A stretch of DNA of 64,000 bases from Nesterenkonia muleiensis (lineage in GTDB: Bacteria > Actinomycetota > Actinomycetes > Actinomycetales > Micrococcaceae), in assembly GCF_003600155.1 (NCBI RefSeq), contig NZ_QWLD01000011.1, positions 1 to 64,000 of the forward strand, read 5' to 3'. The notes below the pieces were generated by a model that worked only from the letters and a program-made list of their open reading frames with translations, searched no databases and was not told the origin of the DNA. Shown here in pieces: positions 33,701 through 42,769 of the stretch (the stretch's first letter is position 1; every line of letters begins with the position of its first letter). Both the position numbers and the translations under genes were made by a program.

Positions 33701-34887
33701 CCACCGATTGGTGCGATGTGCGCGGTGCCTGGAGCACCGAAGCCTTTGAGCGCCAGCAGGCCAAGATCGTCGCCGCGATCAACGCGATGGACGCTGACCT
33801 GGTCGCACTTCAGGAGGTGGAGAACTCCGGCCACTTCCACGCGCAAGGTGACCGTGACTACGCCCATGCCCGCCTGGTGGAGGCGCTGAACGAGGACCTC
33901 GGCCACCAGGGGTGGGACTATGTGTCCGAGCCTGACCAGGTGCCTCCGCTGGAGGATGAGGATGTGATCCGCAACGGCTACATCTACAAGCCCGAGGCCC
34001 TGGAAGTCACCGATAGCTGGATCCTGTTCGATGAGGGAATCACCGAACTGAACCCCGAGCACTTCGAGGACCTGGACCGCGATCTGGCCGATATCTACTC
34101 CAACGCCCGCGAACCCTACGCTGTCGAGTTCCAACCGGTGGACGGCGAGGACGAGGACAGGTTCATCGCGATCGTGAACCACTTCAAGTCCAAGGGCGCC
34201 TCCGGCGTCGAGGATGACGATCCCAATGCCGACCAGGGCGACGGCCAGTCACCCTGGAACTATGACCGCATCTACCAGGCCCAGGGAGTGCAGGCCTTCG
34301 CCGATGCGCTGATCGAGGCCACCGGCACCGAGAACGTGCACTTGATGGGCGACTTCAACTCCTACGAGAAGGAGGACCCGCTGCAGGTGTTCTTCGACTC
34401 CGGTTACACCAACCTCTCCGCAGAGACCGGGAACTTCAGCTATATGTTCCAGGCCGAGGTCGGGTCCCTTGACCACCTGATCTCCTCGCCTGCTGCCGCG
34501 GAGTCGGTCACCCATACCGAGATCTGGCCGATCAACGCTGTGGAGCCGATCGCCCTGGAGTACTCCCGACACAACGGCAGTGCCAGCGACATCTTCCGGC
34601 TGGACCAGTGGCGTTCCTCCGACCACGATCCGATCGTGGCCGATATCGCCTTTGCGGACAGTCCGGCCCCGCCCGCCGATGAGGAGGAAGAGGACGACGC
34701 CGCCCCAGGACCTGGGGAGCCGACAGACCCCGAGGGCCCACCACCGGCTGCGGAGGAGGGCACCGGTGACGGCCTGGCCATCACCGGTGCCGCGATCGGC
34801 GGAGTGCTTCTGGCGGCCCTGCTGCTGATGGGCCTGGGAGCCCTGGTGCTGCGGCTCTCCCGCCGTGAACTCAGCGCTCTGGACTGA
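30769..34887 (+). CDS. Wall-anchored 5'-nucleotidase/ExeM-NucH-type endonuclease
   Basis: A 1372-residue secreted enzyme. A signal peptide with an RR pair (SRRLASALMTAGGLTAALIG) is followed by a UshA-type 5'-nucleotidase: GFNDFHGRL, GNHEFDQGAADF, TNSGGLRDDLP and YMAAGGDNL. A middle OB-like domain (TTRGVVTGVYPSERSYSGFY) leads to an endonuclease/exonuclease/phosphatase domain from ~945 (LQEVENSG, NHFKSKG, MGDFNSYEKEDP, SSDHDPIVAD). The tail has a Pro/Glu-rich spacer, LAITG, a hydrophobic segment and RR, a class E sortase signal. It could cut extracellular nucleic acid and dephosphorylate the products, scavenging phosphate and nucleosides. The very acidic composition suggests adaptation to salt. 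ATG 30769 is preferred to TTG 30751. Confidence 0.9.
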   Translation: MTPEPAAPDQAPRITSRRLASALMTAGGLTAALIGFASAAQADTEETPDETAEGVVEFQVLGFNDFHGRLEESAVVMACAVEHYREQNSGNVILSAAGDSIGATTFTSFIQDDEPTIEALNAMGLDVSSLGNHEFDQGAADFDERVIPLSDFSWVGANARDAQTGEHLYEPYYIHEVDGVRVAFIGLNTEDMPRLVNPAGIDHIEWTSLSDEANYYAEYLTDNDLADVVTVVTHEGLPGGSLDAAEGQPFGELINNAHPSISAVFSGHTHQAYAHDVDGLWVGQGGEYVPYFVSWEVSYDTEADEIISSEMELVDLWPGGDPFCDSHPEVEQIVSDAAAVADELGSEVVAEVIGEIPFARAFEEDGEWDNRAAASTIGELVADAQLWAVQETNPETDFAITNSGGLRDDLPLGDVTIRDLGNVQPFANTLVVGTYTGDQVYQLFEQQWREDGRFSRHGQSENVFYTYDPQADLGERITGVWIDGESVDPDQTYQVAMNSYMAAGGDNLRVAGEALELHDTGQNDLEAFVDYGRELGTLEPDLARGGVGLHWITDEEATYSPGDALELDVSSLAYAHPDVPVGETLEVQLGETVTEEFEIDLTYTDDSDERGQAEVRLEVPDETGENGELPLVLTEPVTGTEIELSVQIDEETAEEAGDYEISEIVEGLDDHQDTGDVPVTTRGVVTGVYPSERSYSGFYIQAEGTGGQLDLEDHETSEAIFVYSPWTVGDEPGEAEVEIGDYVELTGDATVHEASGQKQISLYPGSDQTPHHELLVIEDEDFDPVVPAELEFPEAAEQRDSLLGMLIDPQGAYTVTDHFTLNRYGEIGIVAGEDPLFNPTSVVEPGESAAELAQQNRERLVYLDDGATNDFQNSDLELPYLTAEDPVRVGAGVEFDHPVIVHYDFGEYRLQPTTRLDGPQDPAAPASFENTRSGNEAPAERTADLRIAGFNVLNYFVHLGEDEEGCEYFEDREGNPTTTDWCDVRGAWSTEAFERQQAKIVAAINAMDADLVALQEVENSGHFHAQGDRDYAHARLVEALNEDLGHQGWDYVSEPDQVPPLEDEDVIRNGYIYKPEALEVTDSWILFDEGITELNPEHFEDLDRDLADIYSNAREPYAVEFQPVDGEDEDRFIAIVNHFKSKGASGVEDDDPNADQGDGQSPWNYDRIYQAQGVQAFADALIEATGTENVHLMGDFNSYEKEDPLQVFFDSGYTNLSAETGNFSYMFQAEVGSLDHLISSPAAAESVTHTEIWPINAVEPIALEYSRHNGSASDIFRLDQWRSSDHDPIVADIAFADSPAPPADEEEEDDAAPGPGEPTDPEGPPPAAEEGTGDGLAITGAAIGGVLLAALLLMGLGALVLRLSRRELSALD

Positions 34888-35084
34888 TTCCGCCGCACGC
34901 GCACCCGGGGCCGGTGGAAGATCCGTGGTGTGCGGACGTCGTCATGGAGGTTATCCGATGGTGACCACATCACGATGATCGTTACATTATTTGCTCAAAT
35001 TCACCTTGAATTGCTTTCGCAAAGAGTCTAGTGTCGTGGTGAGCGCTTCAACTCAACAGAAATCTACGCGAGGAATGACTCACC

Positions 35085-36290
35085 ATGACACGCACACCGG
35101 CATCCATACGACTACTCACTGCTTTCGGCGCAGCCTCCATCCTCATCCTGACAGCGCCTGCCGCCGCGCAGGCCACCGAGCCGGAGCGTGATCAGCTCTC
35201 CGAGGACACCTATGGCGGCGTCACACTCGGCGAGGGTGCCGGTTCCTTCCCGGTGGACAGCGAGTTCGACCTCATGCTGGCCGCCGACGACTTCGAGATT
35301 CCAGACTCGGTGGAGATCTGGGCGCTCTCCCCCGAGGGCGGCTCCATCCTCATCGGTTCCGGGGAGACCGAGTCAGAGACGTATCAGAACCCGGGCTCGG
35401 ACACCTATCCCGAGATCAGTGTGGAGCTCATCGAAGTCAACCTTCCCAGCGCTGAGATTCCGACCTCCGAATGGTACGCGTTCACCGCTGTGGACTCCTC
35501 CAGCGGAGACCTGATCACATGGACCGCCTACCCAGTGGCACTAGACGATGACCCGCGGGACTTTGTGGGACAGCCCACTGATATCTGGCCGGTGCCCGAC
35601 CACAACGAGAACACCGAACCCAGCAGCGATTCGCCCACTCTGGAGGTCCTGACGGAGGACACCTACGGGCTGGTCAGCATCCTGCGGGATGAGCCGGTGA
35701 TTCCCCTGGACCAGGAGTTCACCGTGGAAGTCGAGACCTCATTGGCCAACATCGACCTCTGGCTGCTGCCCCCGGGCGGCGAGGAGGCGGTCTTCCTGCC
35801 CGCCCAGCTGGCCGACGACGGCGCCGAGTACCCGCAGTGGAGCACCTCGGTCAGCAGCGAGGACGTCGAGTACAACGGGATCTACGGGCTGGTGGCCACC
35901 AATGAGTCCGACGGTCTGATCGGCTGGACACCCTTTGGGCTCAGTGCCGACGGTGAGTCCCTGCAGCCGGGCGACCCCGGTGTCCACGAGACCGAAGCCG
36001 GCTACTCCGACCGCAGCATCTGGCCCATCCCCGACTCCGTGGCCGGCCCCGATGAGGGCCAGACCGGCGAAGGTGAGGCCCAAGAGCCCGAGGACGCGGA
36101 GACCGAGAGCCCAGAGCCCACTGAGACGCCCGAGCCGGAGGACACCGAGGAGACCGAGCCGACTGAGTTTGAGGAAACCTCGGATACTGAGAGCACCACC
36201 CACTGGATCATCGGCCTGGCGATCGCCGGCGGTGTGCTGATCATCGCCGGACTCATCTACCTGGTCCGCACCCGCCGCAGCGCCGCCTGA
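35085..36290 (+). CDS. Surface protein with two internal repeats and C-terminal anchor
   Basis: A 401-residue exported protein I cannot assign to a known family. It has a signal peptide (AASILILTAPAAAQA), two homologous units of ~130 residues beginning LSEDTYGGVTLGEGAGSFPV and LTEDTYGLVSILRDEPVIPL, both ending in IWPVPD or IWPIPD, then a Glu/Pro/Thr-rich stalk, one membrane segment (WIIGLAIAGGVLIIAGLIYL) and a basic tail RTRRSAA. No sortase motif is visible before the membrane segment, so it is probably membrane-anchored with the repeats outside. The repeats may be immunoglobulin-like adhesive or ligand-binding units. It follows the nucleotidase/nuclease with a 197-bp gap and has its own AT-rich promoter region around 34980-35035. 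Confidence 0.8.
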   Translation: MTRTPASIRLLTAFGAASILILTAPAAAQATEPERDQLSEDTYGGVTLGEGAGSFPVDSEFDLMLAADDFEIPDSVEIWALSPEGGSILIGSGETESETYQNPGSDTYPEISVELIEVNLPSAEIPTSEWYAFTAVDSSSGDLITWTAYPVALDDDPRDFVGQPTDIWPVPDHNENTEPSSDSPTLEVLTEDTYGLVSILRDEPVIPLDQEFTVEVETSLANIDLWLLPPGGEEAVFLPAQLADDGAEYPQWSTSVSSEDVEYNGIYGLVATNESDGLIGWTPFGLSADGESLQPGDPGVHETEAGYSDRSIWPIPDSVAGPDEGQTGEGEAQEPEDAETESPEPTETPEPEDTEETEPTEFEETSDTESTTHWIIGLAIAGGVLIIAGLIYLVRTRRSAA

Positions 36291-36325
36291 GCCGCATGCC
36301 CTTCTGCGGCGGCGGCGGGATCAGC

Positions 36326-37459
36326 TCAGCAGTTCGTGGTCGGTGAGACGGTGGCAGCCACGCGCTGGAAGGATTTGAGGTCCACGTAGCCGCAGGAGGC
36401 CATCGCGTGGCGCAGCCCGCCCATGAGGTTGGAGGAGCCGTCGGTGTGATGGCCTGGGCCAAGCAGCACTTCTTCCAGGGAAGCCACCGTCCCCACCTTG
36501 GTGCGGTGCCCGCGCGGGAAGACCGGATGCACCGCCTCTGAGCCCCAGTGCCAGCCCCGGCCAGGAGCCTCTGCCGCCCGTGCCAGGGTCGCCCCCAGCA
36601 TCACCGCATCGGCCCCCATAGCCAATGCTTTGACGATGTCCCCGGAGGAGCCCAGTCCGCCGTCGGCGATCACATGCACATACCGTCCGCCGGACTCGTC
36701 CAGATAGTCCCGGCGGGCGGCGGCGATGTCACTGATGGCGGTGGCCATCGGCACCCGGATGCCCAGGGCGCGGTGGGTGGTCGTCGCACTGCCCCCGCCG
36801 AAACCGGCCAACACCCCGGCAGCACCGGTGCGCATCAGATGCAGCGCAGGCGTATATCCGGCAGCTCCGCCGACGATCACCGGCACATCGAGCTCATAGA
36901 TGAACTCCTTGAGGTTCAGCGGATCCTGGGTCTCTGAGACATGCTCGGCGGAGACGGTGGTCCCGCGGATCACGAACATATCCACCCCGGCGTCCACCAC
37001 GGTCTGGTAGAACTCCTTGGTGTTCTGCGGGGTCAGGGAACCGGAGACGACGACGCCGGCCTCGCGGATCTCTGCCAGCCGGGCGGTGATCAGTTCGGCT
37101 TTGACCGGCTCGGCGTAGATCTCCTGCAGCCGCCGGGTGTTGGCCGGGGAGATCTCTTCGGCCTCAAGGTGAGTGATCTCCTCCAGCACCGGCTCGGGGT
37201 CCTCGTAACGGGTCCACAGGCCCTCCAGGTTGAGCACGCCCAGACCTCCGAGCCTGCCCAGGCTGATCGCCGTGGCCGGCGACATCACCGAGTCCATCGG
37301 CGCGCCGATCACCGGCATGGAGAAGGTGTAGGCGTCGATCTGCCAGTCCAGCGAGACATCCTGCGGACTGCGGGTGCGGCGTGACGGGGTGAGGTTGACG
37401 TCGTCGAGCGCCCAGGCCCGGCGCCCGGACTTGGCCAGTCCAATCTGAATCTCGTTCAC
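36326..37459 (-). CDS. GuaB3-family IMP dehydrogenase-related protein
   Basis: A 377-residue member of the GuaB3 (GuaB2-like) group of the IMPDH/GMP reductase family. It starts with GTG at 37459 preceded by GAGGAATCA. The barrel motifs are PVIGAPMDSVMSPATAISLG, FGGGSATTTHRALGIRVPMA and IADGGLGSSGDIVKALAMGA. The CBS pair of true IMPDH is absent. The catalytic-loop cysteine position is not obvious, and the function of this actinobacterial paralogue is still poorly defined. It lies 14 bp downstream of guaB, so they are cotranscribed. Confidence 0.93.
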   Translation of the reverse strand: MNEIQIGLAKSGRRAWALDDVNLTPSRRTRSPQDVSLDWQIDAYTFSMPVIGAPMDSVMSPATAISLGRLGGLGVLNLEGLWTRYEDPEPVLEEITHLEAEEISPANTRRLQEIYAEPVKAELITARLAEIREAGVVVSGSLTPQNTKEFYQTVVDAGVDMFVIRGTTVSAEHVSETQDPLNLKEFIYELDVPVIVGGAAGYTPALHLMRTGAAGVLAGFGGGSATTTHRALGIRVPMATAISDIAAARRDYLDESGGRYVHVIADGGLGSSGDIVKALAMGADAVMLGATLARAAEAPGRGWHWGSEAVHPVFPRGHRTKVGTVASLEEVLLGPGHHTDGSSNLMGGLRHAMASCGYVDLKSFQRVAATVSPTTNC

Positions 37460-37473
37460 TGATTCCTCATTCC

Positions 37474-39024
<1,551 letters not shown>

Positions 39025-39218
39025 TCAGACATGCGTCAACAAGTCTACTGGCAGTGCCATTCCTACCGAGCGAGAAAGCCCGCTCGGCCTTCTGCGGGGC
39101 AGGCGGTGGCGTCGTGCTTGTGGACAATGTGACGCCGTGTGAACTTAACTCTGCGGAGAAATGAAGATTTCGCGCATAGTAGATACTGAGCACCGCACAC
39201 AGACCGAAAGGCACACCG

Positions 39219-40409
39219 ATGAGCACCGAAGACACCATCTCCTCAGACCCGCAGCCGGGGCGGAGGAACTCTGGACTGAAGACCGGGATCACCGTGGTGG
39301 CCGTTGCCGCACTGGCAGGCACCGCAGGCTTCGCGATCGCCAACTCCACAGGCGGCGACGACGCCGAGACCACCGCTGCCGGCGGCTCGGGTGCCACGGC
39401 AGGAGAGGCCGCCTCCACCGTCACCGCCGCGGAGATCCCCGGCGAGAACCGCGGCTTCGACGAGGTTCATACCGACGAGCCTCTGGTGACCACCGACTGG
39501 CTGGCCGGCCGGCTGGAGGAGGGCGAGCTCTACGACCAAGGCATTGTGCTGGTGGATGTCTCCGAGGACCTGGCCAGCTCTGAGCTGACTCCCTACTCCG
39601 AGGCGCATATCCCCCAGGCTCAGTATCTGGAGTGGTCCCAGGAGTTCACCCAGCCCAATACCCGGGAGTTCATCAATCAGGACGAGTTCACCGAGCTGGC
39701 CCAGTCACTGGGCATCAACGACGACACCACGGTGATCCTCTACGGCGACAACAACAACTGGTTCGCCGCCTATGCCGCATGGGTCTTCAACCTCTACGGG
39801 GTCGGCGACGTCCGCCTGCTCGACGGCGGCCTGCACAAATGGGAAGCCTACGACGGCCGCGAGCTGGTCGAAGAGGTCCCCTCAGTCCCCGAAGGCGATT
39901 TCGAAGCCCTGCCGCAGAACCACGATATCCGCGCCTTCCAGCCCGAGGTCCTGGAGATCGCTGAGCAGAACGCCGAAGCAGACGGCGAGGCAGCAGCCGG
40001 GGTGAACCTGATCGATATTCGCTCCGCCGGTGAGCACGACGGTGAAATCGGGGTCGACCCGGACATCTTCGAAGGTGAGGGTGCCTCCATCTGGGGGCAC
40101 ATCCCCGGTTCGGTCAATGTCACCTGGACCGAGATCGTCGACGACGAGACCGGCGAGTTCCTCCCTGGCGAGGAGATCCGGGAGATCTACGAGGAGGCCG
40201 GAGTCGACTTCGACGACCCGAGCGTGGCCTACTGCCGCATCGGCGAGCGCGCCTCCCACACCTGGTACGCCCTGAGCCAGATCCTGGGCGAGGACGTCGC
40301 CGTCTATGACGGCTCCTGGACCGAGTGGGGCAACAGCGTCGGCGTTCCGGTGGCCAACAACACCGGTGAGCGTGCCGGCCTCTGGGGCCAGTCGGGCAGC
40401 TCTGATTGA
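39219..40409 (+). CDS. Extracytoplasmic tandem rhodanese sulfurtransferase
   Basis: A 396-residue thiosulfate sulfurtransferase with an N-terminal membrane anchor or signal (GITVVAVAALAGTAGFAIA) and two rhodanese domains. The first (residues ~85-215) lacks the active cysteine. The second (~235-385) carries the loop VAYCRIGERASHTWYALSQI, whose Cys accepts sulfane sulfur. Being outside the membrane distinguishes it from the usual cytoplasmic CysA/SseA. The next gene is a YeeE/YedE permease, a family that includes the thiosulfate importer TsuA, so the pair may capture and import sulfane sulfur. A hairpin separates the two genes (40436-40468). Confidence 0.9.
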   Translation: MSTEDTISSDPQPGRRNSGLKTGITVVAVAALAGTAGFAIANSTGGDDAETTAAGGSGATAGEAASTVTAAEIPGENRGFDEVHTDEPLVTTDWLAGRLEEGELYDQGIVLVDVSEDLASSELTPYSEAHIPQAQYLEWSQEFTQPNTREFINQDEFTELAQSLGINDDTTVILYGDNNNWFAAYAAWVFNLYGVGDVRLLDGGLHKWEAYDGRELVEEVPSVPEGDFEALPQNHDIRAFQPEVLEIAEQNAEADGEAAAGVNLIDIRSAGEHDGEIGVDPDIFEGEGASIWGHIPGSVNVTWTEIVDDETGEFLPGEEIREIYEEAGVDFDDPSVAYCRIGERASHTWYALSQILGEDVAVYDGSWTEWGNSVGVPVANNTGERAGLWGQSGSSD

Positions 40410-40435
40410 TCCCCGCCGCGCAATAAGGCCCATCT

Positions 40436-40468
40436 GCCGGGTCCGGACATCTGTGCCGGACCCGGCAT
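40436..40468 (+). terminator. Hairpin between rhodanese and YeeE/YedE genes
   Basis: TGCCGGGTCCGG (40436-40447) pairs perfectly with CCGGACCCGGCA (40457-40468), a 12-bp GC-rich stem with a 9-nt loop and no strong T-run after it. In the 107-bp gap of a same-strand pair it could be a partial terminator that lowers expression of the permease, or an RNA-stability element. Confidence 0.6.
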
Positions 40469-40516
40469 TCGGCTGTCTAAAGCACCTGCGACCAGCCTCT
40501 CCACCAAGGACTGACC

Positions 40517-41800
40517 ATGTTAGAAAACCCCCCGCAGAAGACCTCCCGCACCGTGGCGGTCAAAGCCGACCGTGAACTGGGATGGACCCGCGGCGACACC
40601 ATCCGCACCTCGATCTCCGTGACGGTGGCCGCGGTGCTGCTGGGGCTGGCCTGGTATCTGAGCACCACCGACGGTGAGGGACTGGGCGGATCCAACGCTG
40701 CGCTGATGCTGCTGGTCGGGGCTGGGCTGGGGATCCTGTTTGAGCGTGGCCGGTACTGCTTCTTCTGCGTGTTCCGGGATCTGTTTGAGAAGAAGGACAG
40801 CCGGGGGATGTACGCGATCCTGGTCTCGATCGCAGTAGGGATGATCGGCTATGCGGTGATCTTCTCCACCCGCATCCCCACTCCCACCGGGGAGAACACC
40901 CCTACTGATGCGCATATCGCCCCGGTCTCGATCGCTCTGGTGATCGCCGGCCTGGCCTTCGGCCTGGGCATGGTCATCTCAGGGGGCTGCATCGCCGGGC
41001 ACCTCTACCGGCTTCCAGAGGGACACCTGCGGTCCATACCTGCCTTGGGCGGCGTCGTCATCGGCTTCGGTCTGGGCTTTCTGAGCTGGGACTTCATGTA
41101 CTCCAGCTTCATCCTCGGCGCCCCGGTGCCGTGGCTGCCGGCCGGTAACGGGTACGGGATGGCAGTGCTGATCCAGCTCGGAGCACTGGTGGGTCTCGGC
41201 CTATGGCTGCTGCGCTGGAACCCGCCGGTGGCCGGACGCGGAGACCGCGTGGTGGACGCCACGGAGGTGCGCCGGCTGCTGTTCTTCAAGCGCTGGCCTG
41301 CACTGATCACCGGCACCGCAGTGGGCCTGCTGGCGATACTGGCCTACTACAAGGATCAGCCGTTGGGGGTGACCTCGCAGATCTCTTCGCTGACGCGCAC
41401 CGGAATGACCGAGGCCAGCTGGCTGCCGCACTTCATGCCGGGGCTGGACGAACGGCTGGCCGGCTGCGTGGCCATGGTGGTCCATACCATCACCACCAAC
41501 GGCTGGCTGATTCTGGGAATCGTGCTGGCCTCGCTGGCCGCAGCCCTGCCCGGACGGCGGGTCCAGCTGGAGAAGACCACCGCGTACAACTCCGCCACCG
41601 CTCTTGCGGGCGGGATTCTCCTGGGTTGGGGGGCGATGATTGGGCTGGGCTGCACGATCGGGGTCCTGCTCTCCGGGACACAGGCCTTCGCACTCTCCGG
41701 CTGGGTCTTCGGCTCCGCGATCGTGGTCGCCGCAGGCCTGGGCTTCCGCTTCGGCCTCCACCGCAAAGCCGCTCCGGGGGTGTTCCCTCCTTCACCGTAA
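40517..41800 (+). CDS. YeeE/YedE-family (TsuA-like) sulfur-compound transporter
   Basis: A 427-residue membrane protein with about ten hydrophobic segments in the YeeE/YedE family. The conserved cysteine-containing motifs are visible: FERGRYCFFCVFRDLFEKKD, LGMVISGGCIAGHLYRLPEG and IGLGCTIGVLLSGTQAFALS. In TsuA such cysteines relay thiosulfate through the channel. The N-terminal ~35 residues are cytoplasmic and polar. Located after an extracytoplasmic rhodanese, it most likely imports thiosulfate or another sulfane-sulfur compound; selenium transport is an alternative for the family. No TusA/YeeD partner is visible nearby. Confidence 0.9.
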   Translation: MLENPPQKTSRTVAVKADRELGWTRGDTIRTSISVTVAAVLLGLAWYLSTTDGEGLGGSNAALMLLVGAGLGILFERGRYCFFCVFRDLFEKKDSRGMYAILVSIAVGMIGYAVIFSTRIPTPTGENTPTDAHIAPVSIALVIAGLAFGLGMVISGGCIAGHLYRLPEGHLRSIPALGGVVIGFGLGFLSWDFMYSSFILGAPVPWLPAGNGYGMAVLIQLGALVGLGLWLLRWNPPVAGRGDRVVDATEVRRLLFFKRWPALITGTAVGLLAILAYYKDQPLGVTSQISSLTRTGMTEASWLPHFMPGLDERLAGCVAMVVHTITTNGWLILGIVLASLAAALPGRRVQLEKTTAYNSATALAGGILLGWGAMIGLGCTIGVLLSGTQAFALSGWVFGSAIVVAAGLGFRFGLHRKAAPGVFPPSP

Positions 41801-41814
41801 TGGCTAGAGCGATC

Positions 41815-42561
41815 TCATTGCTCCAACGCACGGTGGCGTGCATCTTTTTCGAAGAGCCCTTCAAGCAGTTCGAAATGCCGGTCGACCGCCACCTGGGCTT
41901 TCTCCGGATCACAGGATTCGATGGCCGCCAGAATGTCTGCATGGACGCCGCGGACCATTTCTCGCTCCTCGGCGAGTGTCACGAAACGCAAGGTGCCGTG
42001 CAGGACTGTGCGCAGCACACGAGCGAGGAAACGAAGACCAGAAGAATTTGAGGCGGTGAAAAGTGCTTCATGAAAATCAGCGTCTGCGGCAAATATCTCG
42101 GATCCGTCATCTGTATTATTCATCCTATGTATTGCGCTTCTCATTGACAGGATCCCATCTTGATCAGGGTCCTTGGCCGCAAGGATGGCGGCCTCCCGCT
42201 CAAGGGCCTGACGCACCGTGCTGAGTGACTCCACATGTATTTCCGCGGAGATCAGTCCGATGATCAGCGCCTCGCCCATGCGCTCCGGCTGCAGCCCGGT
42301 GTAGATTGCCCCTTCCCGCTCTCTTCTCTCTATGACACCAAACGCCTCCAGCCGACCTATTCGATCGCGCAAGGCGGTCCGGCTGACGCCCAACCGCGCA
42401 GACAATTCTCGCTCGCTGGGCAATCTATCGCCTGGTCTCTTTTCACGAATAAGTTCAACTAAATCGCCAATAATAGGGTCACCAAAATGAGCAGCAGTGA
42501 ATCGCTCTCGATAACCTCGTGCTGCGGAACCGTGGACTGTAGCCTCATTTTCCGGAGTCAT
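41815..42561 (-). CDS. FadR-type (GntR/FCD) transcriptional regulator
   Basis: A 248-residue GntR regulator of the FadR subgroup from the ATG at 42561; an upstream start at 42579 is possible, and both lack a strong ribosome-binding site. The winged helix reads GDRLPSERELSARLGVSRTA then LRDRIGRLEAFGVIERRE, and the C-terminal FCD domain contains the metal-binding-type histidines in ADADFHEALFTAS and VDRHFELLEGLF. It is divergent from a TRAP operon, and the 208-bp gap holds a 15-bp palindrome (42685-42699) matching TGGT-N3-ACCA. It probably represses uptake until a carboxylate ligand binds. Base composition looks lower in GC than the neighbours. Confidence 0.9.
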   Translation of the reverse strand: MTPENEATVHGSAARGYRERFTAAHFGDPIIGDLVELIREKRPGDRLPSERELSARLGVSRTALRDRIGRLEAFGVIERREREGAIYTGLQPERMGEALIIGLISAEIHVESLSTVRQALEREAAILAAKDPDQDGILSMRSAIHRMNNTDDGSEIFAADADFHEALFTASNSSGLRFLARVLRTVLHGTLRFVTLAEEREMVRGVHADILAAIESCDPEKAQVAVDRHFELLEGLFEKDARHRALEQ

Positions 42562-42681
42562 GACCCGATAGTAAACCATGAGAACTCGATTGCATGAGCC
42601 ATAGGTTTCATAACAACCATTTCGGTGAGGCTTACTGAAAGCAATCATCTGCTTGCCAAAAAACTCAATCAGTCGTTCGAG

Positions 42682-42699
42682 TTGACTGGTATTACCAGT
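42682..42699 (+). promoter_or_regulatory. FadR-type operator overlapping the TRAP operon -35
   Basis: ACTGGTATTACCAGT (42685-42699) is a perfect palindrome containing TGGTATTACCA, the FadR-subfamily consensus TGGT-N3-ACCA. TTGACT (42682-42687), a good -35 hexamer, overlaps its left end; a weak -10 (CACACT, 42706-42711) follows at 18 bp. Binding would block the promoter of the TRAP operon, whose first ATG is at 42770. The same core recurs at 54776-54788. Confidence 0.75.
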
Positions 42700-42769
42700 G
42701 CGTGACACACTTCACATGCACACTCGATCTGTGACCACACTCACAGGACCTAGATGAATGGAGAGGCCC

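Noticed and set aside
34958..34978. ATG with a good GGAGG upstream opening a six-codon frame (MVTTSR) before the two-repeat surface protein.
   Set aside because: Too short and without a regulatory amino-acid run; probably chance.
39106..39135. GGCGTC...GACGCC inverted repeat in the gap between guaB and the rhodanese gene.
   Set aside because: Only six bases per arm with 17 bp between them in GC-rich DNA; not distinguishable from chance.
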